Below, one piece after another: positions 1 to 5,997 of a stretch of DNA of 6,779 bases (position 1 is its first letter; the number at the start of each line of letters is the position of its first letter). A program made the translations under genes and the position numbers. The notes under the pieces were generated by a model that did not search any database, was not told the DNA's origin, and worked only from the letters and a program-made list of their open reading frames with translations. Source of the DNA: Bifidobacterium breve (GTDB lineage Bacteria > Actinomycetota > Actinomycetes > Nanopelagicales > Nanopelagicaceae); the NCBI GenBank assembly GCA_945866155.1, contig CAMBGL010000066.1, positions 1 through 6,779 on the forward strand, in the 5' to 3' direction.

Positions 1-1428
1 TCAAAATCTGGTAAGCAAGATCGTCCATTTATTATGTGTGAGTACTCGCATGCAATGGGAAATAGCAATGGAACACTTGCAGAGTATTGGGAGTTCATTG
101 AAAAGACTCCTGGCATGCAAGGTGGATTTATCTGGGAATTCTGGGATCACGGCCTAGATCAGTTATTGCCCGATGGAACTATTCACGCTGCATACGGTGG
201 AGACTTTGGCGAAAAAATTCATGATGGCAACTTTGTTTGTGATGGAATGGTTTTCCCAGACCGCACTGCAAAGCCAGCGATGCATGAAATGAAGGCACTT
301 GCGGCGCCTGCGGTAATTACTGCAAAGAGTGCAAGCACTGGTCGCTTTGAAATCTTTAATAAGCAATTCTTCAGTGACTTATCTGCCTTTGAAATTCATT
401 GGTCTATCACCTGCGATGGCCTTGTTTTAGATGGTGGAGTTGCAAAAGTCCCAACTGTTGGGCCTCGTAAAAAGGCAGCATTTACGATCAAGTCCGCAGA
501 CCTTTCGAAAGCAGAAGGTAAGGGCGAACGCTTCGTTACATTCACTATTCACACAAAGACGAGTACTGCATGGTCATCAACGATGGCTGAAGTGAGCTGG
601 AGCCAGATTGCTCTTACATCGCGTACAAAAACTAAAGTAACTGTGCAACCATCGGATGAATTCGATGGCGTGATAAATGAATATGCCGAAATTCAACTTC
701 CATTTGGATTAGTCGCACCTGTACTTTCATTATGGAGAGCGCCCACCGATAATGATCGAATCGGTCATATTTCAACTCGGTGGGAGCGTTGGGGATTACG
801 TGAACTCACTCGCGAAGAATGTACCGTTACTGAAAGTACTAACAAGGTCACTATTAAGTGCTTATGGAAAACTAGTACCGGATTTGCAATAAAGCATACC
901 CAAGTTCTCACTCCGATTGAAAATGGTTTCACAGTAAGTGAAAGCGTTGTTCTTCCAAAGGAACTGAGCGATGTCGCCCGTGTTGGAACTAACTTCGAAC
1001 TCAGTGGTGGACTTACCGATCTCACTTGGTTTGGAAATGGACCTCACGAGAGCTATCCAGATAGAAAAATTGGACGCATTCATCGCTGGAACTCAACTAT
1101 TGATAATCAATACATTCCATATGTTCGACCACAAGAAAACGGTGGACATAATGGTGTGCGTTGGTTTGAAGTAACGGATCCAACGGGTGCTGGTCTTCGA
1201 ATTGATTTGGCTAAGCCACATCAAGTATCTGTCACACCCAACCGCGCTGTTGATTTAGCTGATGCAACTCACGACTACCAAGTAAATGCTTGTGGCAATG
1301 TTGTTGTTCATATTGACGCTGCGCATCGCGGAGTCGGTACGGCTTCTTGTGGACCAGATACTTTAGAGAAGTATCTGATTGCTACAGGTACACATACATG
1401 GCAATGGAGCGTTACAACGCTTTCTTAG
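1..1428 (+). CDS. lacZ: Beta-galactosidase, GH2 LacZ type (C-terminal part, 5' end outside window)
   Basis: The reading frame is open from base 1, so only the last 475 residues of a protein of probably about 1000 are present. The enzyme hydrolyses terminal beta-galactosides such as lactose by a retaining mechanism. Residues 13-20 (CEYSHAMG) match the E. coli LacZ segment holding nucleophile Glu537, here Glu14, with His17 matching His540. QGGFIWEFWDHGL, YGGDFG and VFPDRT finish the catalytic barrel. The C-terminal small-chain beta-sandwich domain (Bgal_small_N) shows WRAPTDND (residues 245-252), WFGNGPHESYPDRK (343-356) and YVRPQENGG (374-382). The acid/base Glu (E. coli Glu461) would lie upstream, unseen. 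E. coli LacZ has 486 residues after the nucleophile and this has 461, so the C-terminus is intact. At the site of E. coli Asn604 there is Asp (NFVCDG), a variant I believe is common. No secretion signal can be judged. It converges on the SGNH gene with 3 bp between stops, so it belongs to an upstream unit. Confidence 0.95.
   Translation, partial: SKSGKQDRPFIMCEYSHAMGNSNGTLAEYWEFIEKTPGMQGGFIWEFWDHGLDQLLPDGTIHAAYGGDFGEKIHDGNFVCDGMVFPDRTAKPAMHEMKALAAPAVITAKSASTGRFEIFNKQFFSDLSAFEIHWSITCDGLVLDGGVAKVPTVGPRKKAAFTIKSADLSKAEGKGERFVTFTIHTKTSTAWSSTMAEVSWSQIALTSRTKTKVTVQPSDEFDGVINEYAEIQLPFGLVAPVLSLWRAPTDNDRIGHISTRWERWGLRELTREECTVTESTNKVTIKCLWKTSTGFAIKHTQVLTPIENGFTVSESVVLPKELSDVARVGTNFELSGGLTDLTWFGNGPHESYPDRKIGRIHRWNSTIDNQYIPYVRPQENGGHNGVRWFEVTDPTGAGLRIDLAKPHQVSVTPNRAVDLADATHDYQVNACGNVVVHIDAAHRGVGTASCGPDTLEKYLIATGTHTWQWSVTTLS
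1407..1426 (+). terminator. Candidate intrinsic terminator inside the end of lacZ
   Basis: AGCGTT at 1408-1413 and AACGCT at 1416-1421 are perfect inverted complements around a 2-nt centre. In RNA this would fold as a five-pair GC-rich stem with a UACA loop, and G-U wobbles at 1407/1422 could extend it. The U-rich run TTTCTT (1421-1426) follows directly and runs into the lacZ TAG. The stem is short and lies within coding sequence, so this is a candidate for ending the plus-strand transcript and not a certain terminator. No U-run follows on the minus strand, so it would work in one direction only. Confidence 0.35.
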
Positions 1429-1431
1429 CCT

Positions 1432-2211
1432 TTAGTTGATGGGCCAAGAAATTGGCTCTGGGTACTTAGCTATTCGTCCATCTCCAGATGACTTCCCACG
1501 CGCACGTCGCCATAGCCATGGCAGTGCAAAGGTAAGAAACCATGCAACGTTATTTACTTTGCTGCGCAACCATGGAGTTTTTCGCGTCGGCGGTAATGGT
1601 TTGCGCCAATTGGGATTACTCGGCAAATCAAGTTTTTCTAATACCGCTTGTGCAACGCGATCATGTCCCATTGGATTGAGGTGAAGTCGATCAAAAGCTA
1701 AGAAGCGTCTGTCATTGAAGAATGACTCTTCATTAGCATCGGCAACGATTGCTCCAACTTCTTGTGCAACTGCGCGAACGTTTTCATTGAATGCATGAAA
1801 GCGTGCAGCCCACAAATCTGCTGCTTTACCCGCATTACCTGTTCGCTCTAAAACGGTAAATAACATCAGGGTGACACCTGTTGCTGCCAACTTGCGCACC
1901 GCATCTGAATAGAGAGGCAAGACTAATTCTGGATTATAATTTGGTCGCAGTGCATCATTTGCACCTGCATGAAATGTTACTAATGTGTTTTTACCCGTTA
2001 TGAATTTCTCTGCCTGTGGCACTTGATCAGCAATGACTTGCTGTACAAGCTTTCCTCGAACAGCCAAATTTACATAGGTAAAATTCGGATTAGCTTGTGC
2101 CATTACATCGGCAACTCGATCTGCCCAACCTCGATATTTACCATTTATTACTTGGTCACTCATTCCTTCGCTGAAGGAATCTCCACAGATAATTAAACGC
2201 TCATACAACAT
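1432..2211 (-). CDS. SGNH/GDSL-family hydrolase (lipase/esterase-like), cytoplasmic
   Basis: The 259-residue protein carries the SGNH hydrolase blocks in order. GDS at 10-12 holds nucleophile Ser12. Gly53 in AVRGK fits the block II oxyanion glycine. GAND at 83-86 gives block III Asn85. DRLH at 174-177 supplies the block V Asp and His, followed by LNPMGH. The family hydrolyses esters of lipids, acylated sugars or other small molecules; the substrate cannot be read from sequence. There is no signal peptide: the chain opens on the first beta strand (MLYERLIICGDS), so it acts in the cytoplasm or at the inner membrane face. The C-terminal tail (about 198-259) lies beyond the catalytic domain and holds a Trp-rich hydrophobic stretch (222-234), a basic RRAR and then SSGDG. 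The ATG is supported by GGAG 5 nt upstream. It is last in the cysS-rlmB operon, 13 bp after rlmB, which gives no clear functional clue. Confidence 0.88.
   Translation of the reverse strand: MLYERLIICGDSFSEGMSDQVINGKYRGWADRVADVMAQANPNFTYVNLAVRGKLVQQVIADQVPQAEKFITGKNTLVTFHAGANDALRPNYNPELVLPLYSDAVRKLAATGVTLMLFTVLERTGNAGKAADLWAARFHAFNENVRAVAQEVGAIVADANEESFFNDRRFLAFDRLHLNPMGHDRVAQAVLEKLDLPSNPNWRKPLPPTRKTPWLRSKVNNVAWFLTFALPWLWRRARGKSSGDGRIAKYPEPISWPIN
2162..2180. repeat. 8-bp perfect inverted repeat over the catalytic-serine codon of the SGNH gene
   Basis: ATTCCTTC (2162-2169) and GAAGGAAT (2173-2180) are exact reverse complements separated by GCT. In the minus-strand mRNA this is an 8-bp stem with a 3-nt loop starting 32 nt into the coding sequence. 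It covers the codons for residues 11-17, including nucleophile Ser12. It may be a chance product of the encoded SFSEG peptide, or it may slow early translation. Confidence 0.5.
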
Positions 2212-2220
2212 TTCTTCTCC
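2212..2220 (-). promoter_or_regulatory. Shine-Dalgarno site of the SGNH hydrolase gene
   Basis: The minus strand reads GGAGAAGAA immediately before the ATG, with GGAG ending 5 nt from the start codon. It occupies most of the 13-bp gap after the rlmB stop. This fixes the start at 2211 and shows the gene is translated on its own initiation signal within the shared transcript. Confidence 0.75.
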
Positions 2221-2224
2221 GAAA

Positions 2225-3235
2225 TTACTTTTGGCGCTCTTGATCTATCCAAAAGAGCGTAATGGCAGTGGCAATCGATGCATTGAGGGATTCAGTCGAG
2301 GCATTGATTGGAATTGAGATGACAAGGTCGCACTTCTCGCGTGTAAGGCGTGCAAGACCTTTTCCTTCACTTCCAACAACAATCATGAGTGGCTCTGTAG
2401 CAACCTTCATCTCATTGATTTTTATATCTGATTCACCATCGAGGCCAACAACAAAGAGGCCATTTTGTTTTGCTTCATCAATAGTGCGAGCTAAGTTCGT
2501 TACTTGAGCAATAGGCATTCGAGCTGCTGCTCCGGCAGAACTCTTCCATGCAGATGCAGTCATTCCTGCAGCGCGGCGCTCTGTCATAACAACTCCCGCT
2601 GCCCCGAATGCTGCAGCAGTACGAACAATTGCACCTAAGTTACGCGGATCAGTTACGCCATCGAGTGCGACGATAAGTGCCGGATGTTTTGCGCGCTGTG
2701 AAATTTCTTCAAAGCTTGAATATTGATATGGCTTGATAGCAAGAATGATTCCTTGGCTATTGGGTGAAATTCCTTCAATCTCTGCGCGATGACTCTCACG
2801 AATTGGTAGTCCGTGGTGAAGTGCTAGTTGCAATGACTCAGCAACGCGATCATCCACGTCGATACTACGTGCAACTAATAGTTCTGTTGCTGGAACATTT
2901 TCACGAAGCGCTTCAAGTACTGCGTTACGACCTGAAACAATTTCGCCCTTACCGCGATCGCTACGTCCGCGATCACTACGCGCAGCACTAGCGCGCGGTG
3001 AAGTTGATCGAGTAGTTTCAGGTCGCGCATCACTTGGACGACGCGTTGTCGTTACTTTGTCGCCCTTTTTCTCTGCAGCTTTTTTACGCTTTGCAGCTGC
3101 GTGATACGGACGGTCTTCCGCCTTAGGTGTTGGACCTTTACCTTCTAAACGACGTTTGTTATTTCCGCCAGTGCCACCCGATGGACCTTTTTTAGATCCG
3201 CGCACTGCGCCTTTTCGACTTGAATTACCGGCCAT
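2225..3235 (-). CDS. rlmB: 23S rRNA (guanosine-2'-O-)-methyltransferase RlmB, TrmH/SpoU family
   Basis: The protein has 336 residues. It is predicted to methylate a ribose 2'-OH in 23S rRNA (G2251 in E. coli numbering) using S-adenosylmethionine. Residues 1-96 are a low-complexity Lys/Arg/Gly/Ser-rich extension, probably disordered and RNA-binding. Residues 97-170 form the small substrate-binding domain (GEIVSGRNAVLEAL). The SPOUT catalytic domain follows with its three motifs: motif 1 DGVTDPRNLGAIVRTA (192-207; Asn199, Arg205), motif 2 VGSEGKGL (287-294) and motif 3 ISIPINASTESLNAS (306-320), which form the knotted cofactor site. The ATG lies 2 bp after the cysS stop, with GAAGG 9 nt upstream inside the cysS end, so the two are translationally close. 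The cysS-rlmB pair and the long basic N-terminus match actinobacterial homologues such as Rv3579c. The exact target nucleotide is inferred from the family. Confidence 0.93.
   Translation of the reverse strand: MAGNSSRKGAVRGSKKGPSGGTGGNNKRRLEGKGPTPKAEDRPYHAAAKRKKAAEKKGDKVTTTRRPSDARPETTRSTSPRASAARSDRGRSDRGKGEIVSGRNAVLEALRENVPATELLVARSIDVDDRVAESLQLALHHGLPIRESHRAEIEGISPNSQGIILAIKPYQYSSFEEISQRAKHPALIVALDGVTDPRNLGAIVRTAAAFGAAGVVMTERRAAGMTASAWKSSAGAAARMPIAQVTNLARTIDEAKQNGLFVVGLDGESDIKINEMKVATEPLMIVVGSEGKGLARLTREKCDLVISIPINASTESLNASIATAITLFWIDQERQK
2952..2981. repeat. 15-bp in-frame tandem duplication in the rlmB N-terminal linker
   Basis: Two adjacent 15-bp units (2952-2966 and 2967-2981) differ at only two positions, giving RSDRGRSDRG within the basic extension of RlmB just before the folded domain. 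This 60-bp neighbourhood (2941-3000) is unusually GC-rich for the window, 39 of 60 bases by my count. The duplication keeps the frame and should only lengthen a flexible linker. Confidence 0.7.
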
Positions 3236-3237
3236 TG

Positions 3238-4641
3238 TTATTCGCCTTCACTTCGTGAGATCGACCATCGTGGCCCTTGTGCAGTATCTTCAATCGTTAT
3301 TCCTAATGCAGATAAACCATCTCTTATTTGATCTGATGCTGCAAAATCTTTTCGCTCACGTGCTGCTGCGCGTTGAGTTAGCGCTAATTGGATAACACCA
3401 TCGAGAGCCTCTGTTAGATCCGCTCCTGCAGATTGAGCAAAGGCAGCATCGAATGGGTCGCAACCAAGTACTTCTAGCGCTCCACGAATCTCGTTAGCGC
3501 TTTGCGCAATGAGAGCTTTATTTCCTTCTGTAATTGCAGTATTTCCTGTGCGCAAGTTCTCAGAAATTGAAGCAAGCGCGGTTGGAACTGCTAAATCATC
3601 ATTCATCGCATCGGCGAATACAGAACTAATTACAGGCGTTGGTAGTGTGCCAATAACTTCAATACTGCGATGTAGGAATGCTTCGATACGTCTAAATGCT
3701 GTCGCTGATTCATCGAGCGCCGCTTCTGAATACTCCAACATTGAACGGTAGTGAGCACTTCCTAGATACCAGCGCAATTCAATTCCGCGCACTCGCTTGA
3801 GGATTTCAGTAACTTGCAATGTATTTCCAAGTGACTTACTCATCTTCTCACCAGATTGCGTCACCCAGGCATTGTGCATCCAACGCTTGGCAAAGCCGTA
3901 ACCGGCAGATTCGGATTGTGCAATCTCATTTTCATGGTGAGGAAATACAAGATCTAATCCACCACCGTGAATATCAAAAGTCTCACCAAGGTAGGCATGT
4001 GCCATTGCAGAACATTCCAAATGCCAACCAGGACGCCCCGGACCCCAAGGAGTTGGCCATGATGGCTCACCTGCTTTAGCGCCTTTCCATAATGCAAAGT
4101 CGCGTGGATCTTTCTTATTTACTTCATCGGCATCTGCAGCCGGTTGTAAATCATCCAACTTTTGACGAGAAAGAGTGAGATAAGAAGAGAGTTTGCGAAC
4201 ATCCAAATAAACATCGCCATTACCCGGTGCATATGCAGCGCCTTTTTCAATAAGTAATTGCATAAGTTCAATCATCTGCGTTATGTGCCCAGTTGCTCGT
4301 GGCTCATATGTTGGAGGAGCAACATTCAAAGCTGTGTATGCAGCGCTAAATGCGCGCTCGTACTTCATAGCAAGTGCCCACCAAGGCATTTCTTCATGGA
4401 CTGCTTTATGTAAAATCTTGTCATCAATATCAGTGACGTTGCGAATAAAAGTTACGTCATAACCGCTCTTTGTTAGCCAGCGTCGCAAAATATCAAAGTT
4501 CACACCGCTTCGAATATGGCCAATATGTGGGGCGCCTTGAACAGTTGCACCGCAGATATAGATTGACGCTTTACCTACGACCACTGGAGAAAATGGTGTT
4601 GTTGTGCGAGTTAGCGTGTCATATAGCGATAGCGAACTCAT
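3238..4641 (-). CDS. cysS: Cysteinyl-tRNA synthetase (class I)
   Basis: The 467-residue enzyme charges tRNA-Cys with cysteine using ATP in the cytoplasm. It is a full-length bacterial CysRS (E. coli 461). The class I signatures are both present: the HIGH motif at 39-42 (APHIGHIR) and KMSKS at 266-270 (GEKMSKSLGN). The active-site zinc ligands fit Cys30 (ICGATVQ), Cys210 (HLECSAMAH), His235 and Glu239 (HHENE). The DALR-like helical and anticodon-binding part follows (from about 290), ending in the typical FAASDQIRDGL and GPRWS segments. The start has no Shine-Dalgarno sequence; instead a -10-like TAGACT sits 6 nt before ATG, suggesting a leaderless mRNA. It is the first gene of the cysS-rlmB-SGNH operon, separated from the upstream GT87-like gene by 63 bp. 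The related ligase MshC of mycothiol synthesis also has HIGH/KMSKS motifs, but the length and C-terminal domain favour CysS. Confidence 0.97.
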   Translation of the reverse strand: MSSLSLYDTLTRTTTPFSPVVVGKASIYICGATVQGAPHIGHIRSGVNFDILRRWLTKSGYDVTFIRNVTDIDDKILHKAVHEEMPWWALAMKYERAFSAAYTALNVAPPTYEPRATGHITQMIELMQLLIEKGAAYAPGNGDVYLDVRKLSSYLTLSRQKLDDLQPAADADEVNKKDPRDFALWKGAKAGEPSWPTPWGPGRPGWHLECSAMAHAYLGETFDIHGGGLDLVFPHHENEIAQSESAGYGFAKRWMHNAWVTQSGEKMSKSLGNTLQVTEILKRVRGIELRWYLGSAHYRSMLEYSEAALDESATAFRRIEAFLHRSIEVIGTLPTPVISSVFADAMNDDLAVPTALASISENLRTGNTAITEGNKALIAQSANEIRGALEVLGCDPFDAAFAQSAGADLTEALDGVIQLALTQRAAARERKDFAASDQIRDGLSALGITIEDTAQGPRWSISRSEGE

Positions 4642-4647
4642 GTGATG

Positions 4648-4676
4648 AGTCTACCGTGAGTGTGTTGAATCCCTAA
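4648..4676 (-). promoter_or_regulatory. Candidate leaderless promoter of cysS
   Basis: On the minus strand TAGACT (4653-4648) fits the TANNNT -10 pattern and is followed by exactly 6 nt (CATCAC) and then the cysS ATG. That is where a start site at the A of ATG would put it. No purine-rich Shine-Dalgarno sequence lies between. The -35 position at a 17-nt spacer (4676-4671) reads TTAGGG, a poor match, so the call rests on the -10 box, its spacing and the missing ribosome site. Confidence 0.45.
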
Positions 4677-4712
4677 AAATAGCGGCCGATGCAATGAGTA
4701 TTGGCTATTTTT
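4675..4712 (-). terminator. Candidate intrinsic terminator of the GT87-like gene
   Basis: Read on the minus strand, AAAAATAGC (4712-4704) and GCTATTTTT (4683-4675) are perfect 9-bp inverted complements. The intervening 20 nt hold a second stem, CAAT/ATTG (4703-4700 with 4695-4692) around ACTC, leaving an 8-nt bulge. The 3' arm ends in five U residues, as in an intrinsic terminator. The stop codon of the membrane protein gene lies within the 5' arm. The outer stem is AU-rich, so stability is modest. It lies just upstream of the proposed cysS promoter. Confidence 0.4.
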
Positions 4713-5931
4713 GCCCTTGATTAGCTTTTTTTGCTTCAAATAAATATTTCGCCAGTAGCAGTGCAAATAGGACTGCAACGATATATCGAACTGCTCCAAT
4801 TGATGCATAAGTGGTATTTGAAACTGCAATTGTCATAGGGGTCTCAGATTTTGCATAGGCATCAGTCAAAATCTTCTGGAAAAATGAATACTGAAAAGCT
4901 AATTCGCTAGCCTGCCACAGGACATAAATATAGATCAGAATCTCTTTATGTTTTTTTGCAATCTTATCCATGCAAATTACTGCTAATGGAGCCAGCCAAA
5001 TTACATATTGCATTGAATATTGTTTTGTAAAAAGAATGAATGCAAAAATGACAAAAAAGGATGATTCGGCCAACGATGGGATTACTCGAATTTTGAACAT
5101 GTAAGTTATCAACAAAGTAAAAATTCCAATATTAAAAATGTAGTAATAAATTGATGAAAAAGTGATTGAGGGAATTAAAATCGAAACTATTTCATAAATC
5201 GAAGCTGATCCTAACCCTCGTTTGTAGCTAAACTCATAGAAATAAGCCCAGCCTTTGAAATCTATGAGAGCAAATGGAAGATTGATTAGTACCCAAGAGT
5301 AAAGAACTGTTAGAGAATATTTGAAAAAGATTGATATTTGTTTGTTACGGAAAAGGATAATTGCGATAGGGAGAAGCAGAACTACTGGGAAAAACTTAGT
5401 GGCAATTGATAAAGATAAGAGCCACGCACTTTGTGTATATTTCTTACGTTCGAAAAGAAGAATTGCCCCAAGCATTGGAACTAATGCCCAAATATCCCAG
5501 TTCCGATACAAAGAATATAGAACCGCTGGAGCGAATATAAAGTAGTAAGCAGTTTTCTTGTTCGATATTACTTTGATCAGATAAGCGCTGATTGCTAATA
5601 AAACCATATGTGTAACGGCAGTTAGGGTGTAATAATCATAAATTGCTGTATCTGAGTTTGGAATTAGATAAGTGAGCAGCCACATGACTAAGCCAGTTAT
5701 CACTGGGTACTCGACTGCATGCATCTTTTCAGTGGATCCCGTGAGGGTATGTTCTGAATACGGCCAATGATGCAGTCCATCCATAAAGTGCATTCCAAAA
5801 AAGCCTCGAACGTCCGAAAATTGACCATATCTGTTTTGCATCAGAGCGAATACGCCAAGAAGGATTGAGGTTGCAACTAGGGGTAAAAAAGACTCTTTCT
5901 TTACTGCATTTTTCTTTGACTTGCTGGCCAT
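4705..5931 (-). CDS. Multi-spanning membrane protein, GT87/DUF2029-like (GT-C fold) glycosyltransferase
   Basis: This 408-residue protein has about 11-13 hydrophobic segments (for example 13-31, 75-91, 102-122, 168-194, 203-223, 259-278, 330-347, 376-395), with a Lys-rich N-terminus expected to be cytoplasmic. The pattern resembles the GT87/DUF2029 family, which includes actinobacterial polyprenyl-phosphate-mannose-dependent mannosyltransferases. Asp40 just after the first membrane segment (FSDVRGFF) is where GT-C enzymes carry an acidic catalytic residue. EYP (74-76), NWDIWALVP (144-152), ATKFFPVVLLLP (177-188) and KQYSMQYVIWLAPLA (303-317) look like family signatures remembered from actinobacterial members. 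It would transfer a sugar to a lipid or wall glycan outside the membrane; donor and acceptor cannot be assigned. The ATG has AAGG 5 nt upstream. The gene is far more AT-rich than its neighbours (11 G/C in 5101-5160), partly from Ile/Phe/Tyr/Lys-rich composition, and interrupts the usual ispDF-cysS order. Confidence 0.7.
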   Translation of the reverse strand: MASKSKKNAVKKESFLPLVATSILLGVFALMQNRYGQFSDVRGFFGMHFMDGLHHWPYSEHTLTGSTEKMHAVEYPVITGLVMWLLTYLIPNSDTAIYDYYTLTAVTHMVLLAISAYLIKVISNKKTAYYFIFAPAVLYSLYRNWDIWALVPMLGAILLFERKKYTQSAWLLSLSIATKFFPVVLLLPIAIILFRNKQISIFFKYSLTVLYSWVLINLPFALIDFKGWAYFYEFSYKRGLGSASIYEIVSILIPSITFSSIYYYIFNIGIFTLLITYMFKIRVIPSLAESSFFVIFAFILFTKQYSMQYVIWLAPLAVICMDKIAKKHKEILIYIYVLWQASELAFQYSFFQKILTDAYAKSETPMTIAVSNTTYASIGAVRYIVAVLFALLLAKYLFEAKKANQGQK

Positions 5932-5936
5932 TTCAA

Positions 5937-5940
5937 CCTT
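5937..5940 (-). promoter_or_regulatory. Shine-Dalgarno site of the GT87-like gene
   Basis: AAGG on the minus strand ends 5 nt before the ATG at 5931, within the 66-bp gap (5932-5997) after ispDF. It supports the chosen start. The rest of that gap contains no hairpin with a U-run and no convincing two-box promoter, so read-through from ispDF is the simplest assumption. Confidence 0.6.
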
Positions 5941-5997
5941 GGGCTTCTCTTTGGTAGTTCTTGAATTGGGAGTTATGAAATTCTATGGGCGAATTAC

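Noticed and set aside
2954..2961. GCGATCGC octamer resembling the cyanobacterial HIP1 element
   Set aside because: It occurs as a single coding-sequence copy in an Arg/Asp-rich duplicated stretch and nothing else suggests a cyanobacterium.
3819..4079. Plus-strand open frame of 86 codons
   Set aside because: It lies entirely within cysS on the opposite strand, shows no family motif, and cysS is unmistakable here.
4638..4829. Minus-strand 63-codon frame between the GT87-like gene and cysS
   Set aside because: It overlaps the C-terminal coding part of the GT87-like gene in another frame and the cysS promoter region, and has no recognisable motif.
5980..5985. TAGAAT -10-like box between ispDF and the GT87-like gene (minus strand)
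   Set aside because: It is a one-mismatch -10 hexamer, but no TTG-type -35 lies at 15-19 nt, and such hexamers are frequent in AT-rich sequence.
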